Assembly: GCA_903923905.1 (NCBI GenBank)
Contig: CAIXZH010000115.1
Coordinates: 26,546 to 90,545 of the forward strand
Direction: 5' to 3'
DNA length: 64,000 nt
From: an uncultured Bacteroidia bacterium
Lineage (GTDB): Bacteria > Bacteroidota > Bacteroidia > Bacteroidales > Prolixibacteraceae
The position numbers were made by a program, and so were the translations under genes. The notes beneath the pieces were generated by a model. That model saw only the letters and a program-made list of their open reading frames with translations, searched no databases and was not told the DNA's origin. Shown in pieces: positions 8,301 through 16,899 of this stretch. Each line of letters begins with the position of its first letter. The stretch's first letter is position 1.

Positions 8301-8924
8301 CTAAATAACATATTTTCCGTCGACAAGCTTAAAACCTATTCTTTCCAAATAGCTGTTATGCTCTTTACTTTGTGGTTCAATATAGATGCGTTTGTAGCCC
8401 AAAAAATCAATGCAGCGTAACTCACATTGGTAAAAAGTTCTGGCTAACTGCGAGTTCCGATATTTTGGAACCATATAATCGATGCATATCCTTAAAGTTT
8501 CTTCATCCCTAATCTCGGCGATCACTAATCCGACAGTCTCCATTTTCGAAAATAACAATGCAACAAGAAACTCCTCTTCAATACTAAAATCAAACCGTGG
8601 AAAATACCTGGAGATATCATCCTTGTAAAAGTCAAGAAAATAATTTAAGAACCGATCATCACGATCAGGAATCAGAATTACCTCTATCGATCTGTTTTTT
8701 TCTGCATGCCTGCGAAGTCTAAAGATTATCACTAAAGCAGCCACCAATGCTGATACTGCAAGGAGATAAGATTTTACTAGCAATCCTCCTATGGCAAATA
8801 TGGAGATAACCATAATATAATAGGGCCACCCTTTAACTCCCGGCTTAACCCAAAAACTACAGGTTATCAACATAATGGCTATAAAACCGTAATAAAAATT
8901 GAGATATGTATTTGTCATTTCCAT
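8301..8924 (-). CDS. GNAT-like protein with N-terminal membrane helices
   Basis: 207 residues. Residues 1-70 contain two or three hydrophobic segments (FYYGFIAIMLITCSF, YYIMVISIFAIGGLL, YLLAVSALVAALVII). The rest looks like a degenerate GNAT acetyltransferase: GLVIAEIRDEETLRICIDYMVPKYRNSQLARTFY has the strand-4/strand-5 and pyrophosphate-loop layout, and NSYLERIGFKL is the typical C-terminal GNAT phrase. The acetyl-CoA loop (Q/R-x-x-G-x-G/A) is poorly conserved (RNSQLA), so activity is uncertain. The start at 8924 or the ATG at 8918 are both possible. No operon partner. Confidence 0.6.
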   Translation of the reverse strand: MEMTNTYLNFYYGFIAIMLITCSFWVKPGVKGWPYYIMVISIFAIGGLLVKSYLLAVSALVAALVIIFRLRRHAEKNRSIEVILIPDRDDRFLNYFLDFYKDDISRYFPRFDFSIEEEFLVALLFSKMETVGLVIAEIRDEETLRICIDYMVPKYRNSQLARTFYQCELRCIDFLGYKRIYIEPQSKEHNSYLERIGFKLVDGKYVI

Positions 8925-9073
8925 CTTTATCCGAACAAAGAAATCATGTTTTTGTTTAATCCTGGGACGAATAATAAGCCATTTTAGTTAAAAAGGTTTT
9001 CGTGAAGTAATGGTTAGGATCTTTTAACTAATCAAATTTTTCAATAGCCGAGTTTCTTGCTATTTTTGTATGT

Positions 9074-9580
9074 ATGGAGTATATCCTTAAAGTGCTAAGC
9101 GTTTTTCTTGTTGCCAGTATCAAATATTTCTGGGCAACGCCCTATTCATATGGCCTTAAGCTTAATGAATGGGAAACTATATTTTTCATGGAGGCAGGAG
9201 GAATCTTGGGATTCTTATTTTATTATTATTTCTTTGGATTCATGTTTAAGGAGTTGAAATTATTATGGCCTGCAGTTTACCATTTCACTCCGGTTCAATT
9301 TAAAGTAAGATTTGAAATGTGGTTAACCCGCAGACGGGCAAAACGAATCATTGCCAGAAAATTTACAAAGAGGAATAAAATAATTGTCCGAATGCGTAAA
9401 CGATTCGGGATTTGGGGACTCGTAATATTGTCTCCTGTAATTCTTTCAATTCCGGTAGGAGCATTGTTAGGCAATAAGTATTTCAAACATAATCAGCACT
9501 TTATCCCGTATATGCTTCTTTCAATCCTAATCTGGGGAGTAACTTCAGTAGCCTTTTTCAGCACCTTTATGAATCATTAG
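9074..9580 (+). CDS. Small multi-pass membrane protein, function unknown
   Basis: 168 residues with three or four predicted membrane helices (about 1-20, 35-62, 112-132, 145-165) and a strongly basic cytoplasmic stretch between them (about residues 85-110, RRRAKRIIARKFTKR followed by more Arg/Lys). FGIWGLVILSPVILSIPVGALLGNKY resembles the 'G..Gl..l.pl..ipiG.l.g' region of SNARE-associated or small multidrug export families, but I cannot assign it firmly. Its stop overlaps the stop of the convergent helical-repeat gene by 4 bases. Confidence 0.6.
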   Translation: MEYILKVLSVFLVASIKYFWATPYSYGLKLNEWETIFFMEAGGILGFLFYYYFFGFMFKELKLLWPAVYHFTPVQFKVRFEMWLTRRRAKRIIARKFTKRNKIIVRMRKRFGIWGLVILSPVILSIPVGALLGNKYFKHNQHFIPYMLLSILIWGVTSVAFFSTFMNH

Positions 9581-10128
9581 GAGCGCAGTTTCTGAAGCAG
9601 TTTCCCTGACCGGTTGATAAAACCTGCAGAGCCTCCCTCTTCCCTCATATTCTCAATCACAGAAATCAATTCTCCCTTAATATCAGGTAATTGGATAGCG
9701 ATATTAAAAAGAACCTGCATCGCAAACACCCTAACTGCTGCAGGTTCAGATGGAAGAAGTAATTCAAAGCATTTGTTGACTAAAACAACAATGTAATCTT
9801 CCGGAATATCATATCGCGATAATATGCGGGTAAAATGCCTTTTCAAAGATCCGTCCTTTGTTGACATAAGCGCTCCAATAATCTCCGGCAGTTTGTCTGT
9901 AAGCAATTCGGGGCAATCTGCTGAAGCATTGTCAATAATCCAACATGAGCGCCAGGATAAACGATGATTACCCGAATAAATGAATCCGTATAGCTGTTTA
10001 AAAAGCTTTTGATCAGCTATAACAGCTCTTTTCCAGAGTTCAATTTCATGGACTCCAATTTTGAATATTTCTTCCCCTACAGCTTTATCATCTCTAATCT
10101 CTGACATTTCTTTCCCTGAGATAATCAT
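9577..10128 (-). CDS. Hypothetical all-helical (HEAT-like) protein
   Basis: 183 residues, predicted helical throughout, with a periodic pattern suggestive of HEAT/ARM-type repeats (WRSCWIIDNASADCPELL; IGALMSTKDGSLKRHFTRIL; AAVRVFAMQVLFNIAIQLP). No catalytic motif seen and no signal peptide. It overlaps the 3' end of ppk1 by 35 bases on the same strand (an alternative ATG at 10107 would still overlap), so translational coupling to polyphosphate kinase is likely. A binding or regulatory role connected with PPK1 is possible but not shown. Confidence 0.6.
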   Translation of the reverse strand: MIISGKEMSEIRDDKAVGEEIFKIGVHEIELWKRAVIADQKLFKQLYGFIYSGNHRLSWRSCWIIDNASADCPELLTDKLPEIIGALMSTKDGSLKRHFTRILSRYDIPEDYIVVLVNKCFELLLPSEPAAVRVFAMQVLFNIAIQLPDIKGELISVIENMREEGGSAGFINRSGKLLQKLRS

Positions 10129-12139
10129 AAAATGCCAATTGAGATTTTACATGAGGCAATTTATCCTGATTTTTAATAACATTATTCAGGTCGTTATCGA
10201 GAATCCTGGCGGCTGTATTATCCTGCCATTGCAAATTGAAAAAATCGATCAGCTCTTCTTTGATTTCCTGATCATAAATAGGTACAGCCACTTCCACTCT
10301 TCTGTCAAGATTACGAGTCATAAAGTCTGAAGACGAAATATAAACTTTTTCCTCTCCTCCATTCAAAAAATAGAATAACCTCGAATGCTCCAGATACCTG
10401 TCTATCATTCCAATTGCAGGAATATCCAGCTTCCCATCCGAATTAGAAGTAAACATCGAAAACATCCCCCTGATGTTTAGCCTGACATCCACACCACATC
10501 TTGCTGCCTCCTCGATTCTGTTTATAATTTCAACGTCAACCATATTGTTACACTTCAAATAAATCCGTGCCTCAACTCCCGCCTTTGCATTGATTATCTC
10601 CTGTTTAATCATCGACACAATCTTTTTCCGCATAGTAAACGGTGAAACCAGTAAGTGTTGGAATCTGCTAATCTTGTAATTACGGTCAAAAAAATCAAAA
10701 ACACGCGTAACTTCACGTGTAATATTAGGATCGGTAGTGCATAACAGTTGATCGGAGAATACTTTGGAAGTTACTTCATTAAAGTTGCCCGTGCCTACCA
10801 GTGCAAACTTCTTCGACTCCTTATCCTCTTTTCGCATTATCAGGCACAATTTGGAATGCACTTTCAAACCAGGAACTCCCAAAATCACTTTTACATTTTC
10901 CTTATCCAACATATTTCCGTATTCAATATTATCCTGCTCGTTAAAGCGGGCCCGAAGTTCAAGTACAACAGTCACTTTTTTACCATTTCTTGCTGCATTA
11001 ATTAATGCATTAATTACATGCGAATTATGAGCCATCCGGTAACCGGTAATTTTAATTTCGGTAACTTTGGGGTCAATGGAGACTTCGCGCAATAAATCAA
11101 TAAAATGGAAAAAAGAGTGATATGGGAAATGAAATAAAATGTCGCTTTTACTAATGCTATTTAAATAGGTTTGACCATGCACTATTTTTTTATGTCTGAC
11201 CGGACTAATGGGTTTATAGTAAAGATGTTCGGCTCCAACAAGCGGGAATCCCATAAAATCCTTAAAATTATGAATTCTGCTTCCCCCAATTACCACATCC
11301 TCCTTCTTAAAATTCAGTTTAGTAAGCAGAAAAGAGAGTAAATTATCCGGAATCTCCTTTTCGTGAACGAAGCGTACAAGGGCACTATTCCCACGTTTGA
11401 CAATACTTTTTGCAACCAGCTTAACATAACTTTCAGCTACGTCGTCATCCAAATCAAGCTCTGCATCCCGGGTCAATTTGAAAATATAGGAACTAATTTT
11501 GTGATAATTAAACATATAAAAAGTGTCATCCAATTCATAACGAATGACATCTTCCAACAAAATAATATAAGTCGAATGATCATTTGAAGGAATAATAACA
11601 AATCTTGGAAGAGAGTCAGTCGGAACCTCAATGAGGGCATATTCTGATTTCTTGTTCTTGGCCATATCCACGGCAAGGTAAATTGCGTCGTCACTCAGCA
11701 GGGGTATCTTAGATCCCTTTTTGAGGATTATCGGCATTATCCGGGGTCGGACTTCTCTTTTAAAATATCGTGTTACAAACTCACCCTGTTCAGGGCTAAG
11801 TTGGTTTTCATTCACAATAAAAATATTCTCTGCTGCCAATTCCTCCAATATCTGATTATATGTTCTCTCAAACCGATTACTTTGTTCGATGACAATATCC
11901 TCAATTTGTGTCAACACTTCACGCGGATTTCCACCCTCGGCAAGTGTCAGTTGTCCAACCATTGCAAGACGTCTTAAAATAGCCACACGAACACGGAAGA
12001 ACTCATCCAAATTGTTGGAATATATCCCCAGAAATTTAAGCCTCTCGATCAGAGGAACTTCTTGTCTGGATGCTTCCTGAAGAACCCGTTCATTAAAGGA
12101 CAACCAGCTTATTTCTTTACTTCTAAATTGTGTACTCAT
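10094..12139 (-). CDS. ppk1: Polyphosphate kinase 1
   Basis: 681 residues from the ATG at 12139 (MSTQFRSKEISWLSFNERVL), preferred over the TTG at 12154. The four PPK1 domains are present: N-terminal helical, head, and two phospholipase-D-like C domains. The catalytic histidine is in PGLKVHSKLCLI (about residue 430) and the second conserved histidine region follows in IDRYLEHSRLFYF (about 585); FSDQLLCTTDP is also typical. It reversibly makes polyphosphate from ATP and is membrane-peripheral. Coupled downstream to the helical-repeat gene and divergent from the TPR gene at 12266. Confidence 0.95.
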   Translation of the reverse strand: MSTQFRSKEISWLSFNERVLQEASRQEVPLIERLKFLGIYSNNLDEFFRVRVAILRRLAMVGQLTLAEGGNPREVLTQIEDIVIEQSNRFERTYNQILEELAAENIFIVNENQLSPEQGEFVTRYFKREVRPRIMPIILKKGSKIPLLSDDAIYLAVDMAKNKKSEYALIEVPTDSLPRFVIIPSNDHSTYIILLEDVIRYELDDTFYMFNYHKISSYIFKLTRDAELDLDDDVAESYVKLVAKSIVKRGNSALVRFVHEKEIPDNLLSFLLTKLNFKKEDVVIGGSRIHNFKDFMGFPLVGAEHLYYKPISPVRHKKIVHGQTYLNSISKSDILFHFPYHSFFHFIDLLREVSIDPKVTEIKITGYRMAHNSHVINALINAARNGKKVTVVLELRARFNEQDNIEYGNMLDKENVKVILGVPGLKVHSKLCLIMRKEDKESKKFALVGTGNFNEVTSKVFSDQLLCTTDPNITREVTRVFDFFDRNYKISRFQHLLVSPFTMRKKIVSMIKQEIINAKAGVEARIYLKCNNMVDVEIINRIEEAARCGVDVRLNIRGMFSMFTSNSDGKLDIPAIGMIDRYLEHSRLFYFLNGGEEKVYISSSDFMTRNLDRRVEVAVPIYDQEIKEELIDFFNLQWQDNTAARILDNDLNNVIKNQDKLPHVKSQLAFYDYLRERNVRD

Positions 12140-12265
12140 GACGTTTGATCCCAATTATAATTGTATAAAGATAAAAATTCATCAGCGATAAAATAAACAC
12201 CAGGCTGAATTCTTGTTTGGCACTGTTTTTTCTTGTAAATTTGATGATATAACTGAAAGACAAAG

Positions 12266-14497
12266 ATGACGGGAAAAGAGTTAAAAGATAAATATACCCA
12301 AATTTGTAACCTGCTATCGGCAAGAAAATTAAAGCCGGCTTTCGATCTGCTGGAAAAATTAATTTCAGGAACCGGTCTGGCGGAGTTACATGAACAATAT
12401 AGTAGCCTGGAGCAAAATTACAAATTTATGCTCAAATATACCGTTGAAGGAATCAACGATCCCGAAAGGCAAAAGATTTACGAACATTTATTGATATCCA
12501 CCTTCGAGCTCTCAGACATTACCTATGAGAACCTTCGGATGAAATTCTCACAAACTATTGAATATCAGAAAAAAAGAGGATTTGCCAAGCACTTTATCAC
12601 CAATTTGGAAAGTTTCTCCAATGATTTAGAGAAGTATTCTATACAAAAGGAACTCAGGACATTACTTAGTGATTCCTCCTCTGAATCTTCGGATATCTAC
12701 CTGGATGCAGAGTTGCATTTACAAAAGATCTTCACTATATTTTACCATTTTTGGTTTGTTGACCGCCTAACAGGGGATGAAATTCAATTCCTTGGATCAT
12801 TCCTCAGAAATGATTCTTCACCATCTTTCGAAAAATCAATGGTTATAACGGCTATCACACTCAGCCTTATGCGATATTTCGATGAGCATAAAATCATTCT
12901 TCTTTTTAATGCCTGTGAAGATGAGGATGAGGAAGTAAGTCAAAGGGCATTAATCGGTCTGGTGATCGGGATTTATTATTACGATCAACGCATGCCTTTC
13001 TTCCATGCTATTACAGGCAGGTTACAAATCTTTATGGAAAATAAAAGATTCAGGTATGGTTTTGAAAAAACGATTCTTCAATTTATCCGGAGTAAAGAAA
13101 CCGAGAAAATACAGCGGAAGCTTCAGGATGAGATATTTCCGGAGATGATCAAACTTAGTCCAAATCTCCGAAACAAACTGAGCATTGAAAGCATGCTTGG
13201 GGAAGGATTAACTGAAGATAAGAATCCTGCCTGGCAGGAAATATTAAAAGATGCCCCCGGATTAATGGGGAAAATGGAAGAATTAACTGAAATGCAAATG
13301 GAAGGAGCAGATGTATTTTTAAGTTCATTTTTAATGCTTAAGCATTTCCCGTTCTTTAGTGAACTGGCAAATTGGTTTTTCCCGTTTACGCCTCAGCACC
13401 CCGAAATTTTAAGAAATCCAATCAATAAAGAATCCACCGAGGATCTTGCATTTACGCAATTGATTATGAAATCTCCTATGCTTTGCAATTCAGATAAGTA
13501 TTCATTTTATTTTAGTATTATGAATATTCCGCCTGATTATAAAAAGATGGTTTCCGATTCATTAAAAGCTGAAGCTGAGCAACTCGATGAAATTGCCAAG
13601 GATGGGTCATTCCTGACGCCAAATAAAAATGCTGAAATAATTATAAGTCAGTATATTAGGGATATATATCGGTTCTTTAAGATTCATCCTCAACACGCTG
13701 ATTTTGAAGATATATTTGCCTGGAAATTTGACTTTCATAATAAATTTGCCTTTTCAAAGCTATTGGGTGAGGACCAGAAGATGCAGCGAAATATTGCAGA
13801 GTTTAATTTTGCCAAGAATTATTTCCACGAAGCTGCCGATCTTTTTGAAATGCTTCTTCAGGAGACTGATGATGCTGAAATGCTTCAGAAATTAGCCTTT
13901 TGCTACCAAAAGATGGGTGATTATAAAAAAGCCCTGAATTCTTACCTGAGAGCTGATTTGTTTGATCAAAATAAACTCTGGAACTATAAAAAAATTGCCC
14001 TATGCTACCGCAATTTAAAAAAATCGGCTAAAGCCCTTGAATACTATCAGCTTGCTGAGATCTTAGAGTCTGACAATTTAACTTTGCAGATTTCTATCGG
14101 ACAATGTCAAATGGAGCTTAATCTTATTGAACAGGCGCTGAAGACCTATTATAAAGTTGAATACCTTTCTCCGGGAAATAAAAAAATATGGCGACCTATT
14201 GGCTGGTGCTTATTTCTGCTTGGCAGAATCGATCAGGCGGAGAAATATTATGATCGCTTAATAAGTGATCATCCAAACAAGTATGACCTGCTAAATATGG
14301 GTCATGTGCAATGGTGTCTGGGAAACAGAAAAACTGCACTCAAATATTACAAGAAAAGCATAAACGATTCTGACAGTTCTGAAAAAGATTTTATGGAAGC
14401 CTTTGACGAAGATGTTCAAAATCTTATCAAACAAGGTGTTAATCCTGATGATGTTCCAATAATGCTCGATCAGTTAAGATACTTTTTAGAGGATTAG
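12266..14497 (+). CDS. Large cytoplasmic TPR-repeat protein
   Basis: 743 residues, no signal peptide or membrane segment. The first ~500 residues are helical with no recognised domain. Residues about 510-700 contain at least five TPR units, for example MLQKLAFCYQKMGDYKKAL, LWNYKKIALCYRNLKKSAKA and LKTYYKVEYLSPGNKKIW. The C-terminus (KQGVNPDDVPIMLDQLRYFL) is distinctive. Large TPR proteins of this shape occur in many Bacteroidetes and are thought to be scaffolds, but this one's partner is unknown. Its stop overlaps that of the convergent PorP/SprF gene by 4 bases. Confidence 0.7.
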   Translation: MTGKELKDKYTQICNLLSARKLKPAFDLLEKLISGTGLAELHEQYSSLEQNYKFMLKYTVEGINDPERQKIYEHLLISTFELSDITYENLRMKFSQTIEYQKKRGFAKHFITNLESFSNDLEKYSIQKELRTLLSDSSSESSDIYLDAELHLQKIFTIFYHFWFVDRLTGDEIQFLGSFLRNDSSPSFEKSMVITAITLSLMRYFDEHKIILLFNACEDEDEEVSQRALIGLVIGIYYYDQRMPFFHAITGRLQIFMENKRFRYGFEKTILQFIRSKETEKIQRKLQDEIFPEMIKLSPNLRNKLSIESMLGEGLTEDKNPAWQEILKDAPGLMGKMEELTEMQMEGADVFLSSFLMLKHFPFFSELANWFFPFTPQHPEILRNPINKESTEDLAFTQLIMKSPMLCNSDKYSFYFSIMNIPPDYKKMVSDSLKAEAEQLDEIAKDGSFLTPNKNAEIIISQYIRDIYRFFKIHPQHADFEDIFAWKFDFHNKFAFSKLLGEDQKMQRNIAEFNFAKNYFHEAADLFEMLLQETDDAEMLQKLAFCYQKMGDYKKALNSYLRADLFDQNKLWNYKKIALCYRNLKKSAKALEYYQLAEILESDNLTLQISIGQCQMELNLIEQALKTYYKVEYLSPGNKKIWRPIGWCLFLLGRIDQAEKYYDRLISDHPNKYDLLNMGHVQWCLGNRKTALKYYKKSINDSDSSEKDFMEAFDEDVQNLIKQGVNPDDVPIMLDQLRYFLED

Positions 14498-15471
14498 AAG
14501 TATCTCGGGATGTTATGGCGCGCCCTTCGAATAGTGACAAAATCGTAACTGATCATAAACTCATGTGTACCCGAATTAACCTGGGTTGGCCGGTAGGTCA
14601 TCAGGTCATAGGAGTAGCCGAATTTGAGTTGGGGATTGACACTGAATTGAAAGATAAGCCCGTATGAATTCTTGAACCTGTAGGCAGCGCCAACCCATAC
14701 CCGGTCGTACAACAATAAATTTGCGGTAATATCTGTGTAACTTATGTAGAAAGGTGTATTTATTGCCCAACAGTGTAACAACGTTGGTTTGAATTTAATG
14801 ATATCATTTATAAAAAACACATAACCACCCATTGCATAAAAATGGCGGACTTCGTGGTAGACATTCGCACCATCATCGCTTTTGACGCTGTTTTGTAATA
14901 TTTTGGGAGACGAGGCTCCTAAAAAAAATCGGTCACTAAACCATAATATCCCTACTCCCATATTTGGAAGAAACTTAAATTTAATATCATAGGCAAAAAC
15001 CAAATCTGGATTTTGAATAATTGTCAAATCTGTAAGATTGGCCTGGTAGGTATTAAATCCCCCTTTTAATCCGAATGAGAGAAATTGATTGCCGGAAATC
15101 TTAACTCGAAAGGCGTAATCAGCATAAATCCCATTTTGTTTTACAGGACCCCAGGAATCATTTACAATTGAGAATCCAAGTCCAATATTGTATTTTGGAA
15201 TTGGGCCCGAGATAGTCAATGTGTTAGTGTTTGGAGCGCCATCAAATCCGATCCATTGAGCGCGAGAAAGACCCGTGAAATTTAGTATGTCTGTGATTCC
15301 GGCATAAGCAGGCTGAATAGTTAACAGGTTATTCATATACTGAGTATACACAGGATCCTGTTGCCCAATACCACAAAATGGGATCCCCAATAAGATGCAA
15401 ATTATTAAGCATAGTATCCTGACAGCTAATATCTGATTCCTTTTTCTCAAAATAAAACCTTTAATTATCAA
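14494..15471 (-). CDS. PorP/SprF-family outer-membrane protein (type IX secretion-associated)
   Basis: About 325 residues. An N-terminal signal segment ends near CGIGQQDP, followed by the family-defining start YTQYMNNLLTIQPAYAG. The remainder is a predicted beta-barrel with alternating hydrophobic strands (SFGLKGGFNTY, VWVGAAYRFKNSYGLIF, KFGYSYD). PorP/SprF proteins help secrete or anchor cell-surface proteins via the type IX system, often with an adjacent gliding-type substrate; none is adjacent here. There is no ATG before the signal peptide: the start must be TTG, at 15471 or more likely 15450 (TTG-Arg-Lys-Arg). Confidence 0.85.
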   Translation of the reverse strand: MIIKGFILRKRNQILAVRILCLIICILLGIPFCGIGQQDPVYTQYMNNLLTIQPAYAGITDILNFTGLSRAQWIGFDGAPNTNTLTISGPIPKYNIGLGFSIVNDSWGPVKQNGIYADYAFRVKISGNQFLSFGLKGGFNTYQANLTDLTIIQNPDLVFAYDIKFKFLPNMGVGILWFSDRFFLGASSPKILQNSVKSDDGANVYHEVRHFYAMGGYVFFINDIIKFKPTLLHCWAINTPFYISYTDITANLLLYDRVWVGAAYRFKNSYGLIFQFSVNPQLKFGYSYDLMTYRPTQVNSGTHEFMISYDFVTIRRARHNIPRYF

Positions 15472-15867
15472 ATATAGTGATAAAATGAGTGAATTAGTCT
15501 TGATTATTAGTAGTTTATTCGGAGTCTACAGAATCTTGAGCAAATTTGTTTGGATCCAAAGCCGTTTAAGATTCAAGGAAGTTTATTACGTAAAAATTGG
15601 CCAGGTTTCAATTCGAAATTCATTGTTAAATTATTCGAGAATTTAACATAGCGAACTGCTCTCAGAAATATTTTTCAGTCTCTGCCAGTGTTACTATTAA
15701 CCATCAATTGAAGGAAATATTACGACATTACCTGGAGGTAGATTGCAAATAATAGTTGACAGCGTATATTGGGGTTGGTACAAAGCAAAAGGGGAGATTT
15801 GCAATACTCCCCTTTAAAACGAAACTTTCTTAACCAGTTATTCTAAGCATCCTCTCACGGTACTTAT
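15472..15867. other. Non-coding spacer between the PorP-like gene and the RiPP operon
   Basis: 396 bases with no convincing reading frame on either strand. The only structure seen is the inverted repeat at 15788-15815, listed separately. I searched both strands for a short GG-motif peptide and found none. Confidence 0.5.
15788..15815 (-). terminator. Bidirectional-looking terminator hairpin behind the RiPP operon
   Basis: AAAGGGGAG (15788-15796) pairs exactly with CTCCCCTTT (15807-15815), 9 bp around a 10-base loop. Read on the minus strand it lies 52 bases past the ATP-grasp stop and ends in TTTT, fitting the end of the exporter/ATP-grasp operon. Confidence 0.65.
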
Positions 15868-16794
15868 TTAATTATTCATTATCAACCATTTTGCAATGCT
15901 TGATGATATATCATTACCTTTTATATCTTCGACCCATTGGTATTGCCCAATTGGGTTTAAGGAATCAAAAAACCATTCATAATCGTCAGTCACAATGAAA
16001 TCAAAAACGCCATGCGTAAGATTAAGCTCGTTCATTATCTGAATTGCCCTAATTTTAATTTCTTTAGGAGGGTGTATTTCAGTATAATTATTTGTGACAC
16101 TTTCTATGATTTTGCCATCCTTGTCAACTTTTGCCCTAATTTTACCTATGAAGTATTCTTTGCCTACCACACTACATCTCACCAGATAACTGTTCCTGGT
16201 TAGAGGACAGTTAATTTCGGACTTAATCTCAGACGTTGATATATTTAATTTACTGCCGCAATTTCCACTGCAATCTCCAATGGATTTTTCTATACATCCC
16301 TGATCCATAAGCTCAAGCAAACGATCTTTCTTTGTTTCAAAAAAACTATTAAGGTAATTAATGTCGTTTGAGCAAATATAAGAAGGCCATTTTAATCCGG
16401 TATTCCTGGAAATAACAAATTGACTGAACTGATTCTCGTTATAAAAGTCCTGATAGAAATTCAACCATTTGGTTGATTCCAGGGAAGAAAAAAGTCCCCC
16501 AAGTGTTTTATTCCATTTCTCTTTCCAAATCAAATAATTCGGATCCTTAGTGGTTCCATTTTCAATGAATTGGTCAAAATATGTACTGCTGTTCCACACT
16601 GCGTCAATTTGGTTTGTCGAGAAACTGCAATTAGGAGCTTCTATTCTAAATGAGTTTTCTTCTATTCGGACAAGAATAGATTTTGCTGAATCGACATCAA
16701 GATTCAATCTTGAATATTCTGCTTCATTTTGTTGCAGAATTGATTCAACACGATCTGCATGCTGATCACCTTTGTCCGATAATATCAATATCAT
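15868..16794 (-). CDS. gwsG: ATP-grasp peptide ligase, GwsG/MvdD-like (RiPP maturase)
   Basis: 308 residues, the size of graspetide-type ATP-grasp ligases. MILILSDKGDQHADRV at the start and FDSLNPIGQYQWVE (residues 276-289, with the Mg-binding Asp/Asn) plus the ISSSIAKWL ending match the MvdD/GwsG group. These enzymes use ATP to form ester or amide crosslinks between Asp/Glu and Ser/Thr/Lys side chains of a leader-bearing peptide. The group's usual Trp-x-Arg-Arg near residue 67 is replaced by WNSS. There is an unusual cysteine group at 167, 175, 179 and 196. Third gene of a C39 exporter-HlyD-ATP-grasp operon; no radical-SAM/SPASM partner is present. Confidence 0.82.
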   Translation of the reverse strand: MILILSDKGDQHADRVESILQQNEAEYSRLNLDVDSAKSILVRIEENSFRIEAPNCSFSTNQIDAVWNSSTYFDQFIENGTTKDPNYLIWKEKWNKTLGGLFSSLESTKWLNFYQDFYNENQFSQFVISRNTGLKWPSYICSNDINYLNSFFETKKDRLLELMDQGCIEKSIGDCSGNCGSKLNISTSEIKSEINCPLTRNSYLVRCSVVGKEYFIGKIRAKVDKDGKIIESVTNNYTEIHPPKEIKIRAIQIMNELNLTHGVFDFIVTDDYEWFFDSLNPIGQYQWVEDIKGNDISSSIAKWLIMNN

Positions 16795-16899
16795 TTCCTT
16801 TAAAGCGTAAAAATTTGTAACTGGTCATGCTTTGAATCCTTTCCTGAATTCTAGTGTTTATAGGAAAGAATTAACAAATGTTACCCTATTTCGGATACC

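Noticed and set aside
9061..9068. TATTTTTG as -7 box of the membrane protein gene at 9074
   Set aside because: It would place the transcript start on the start codon; in such AT-rich DNA a chance match is likely.
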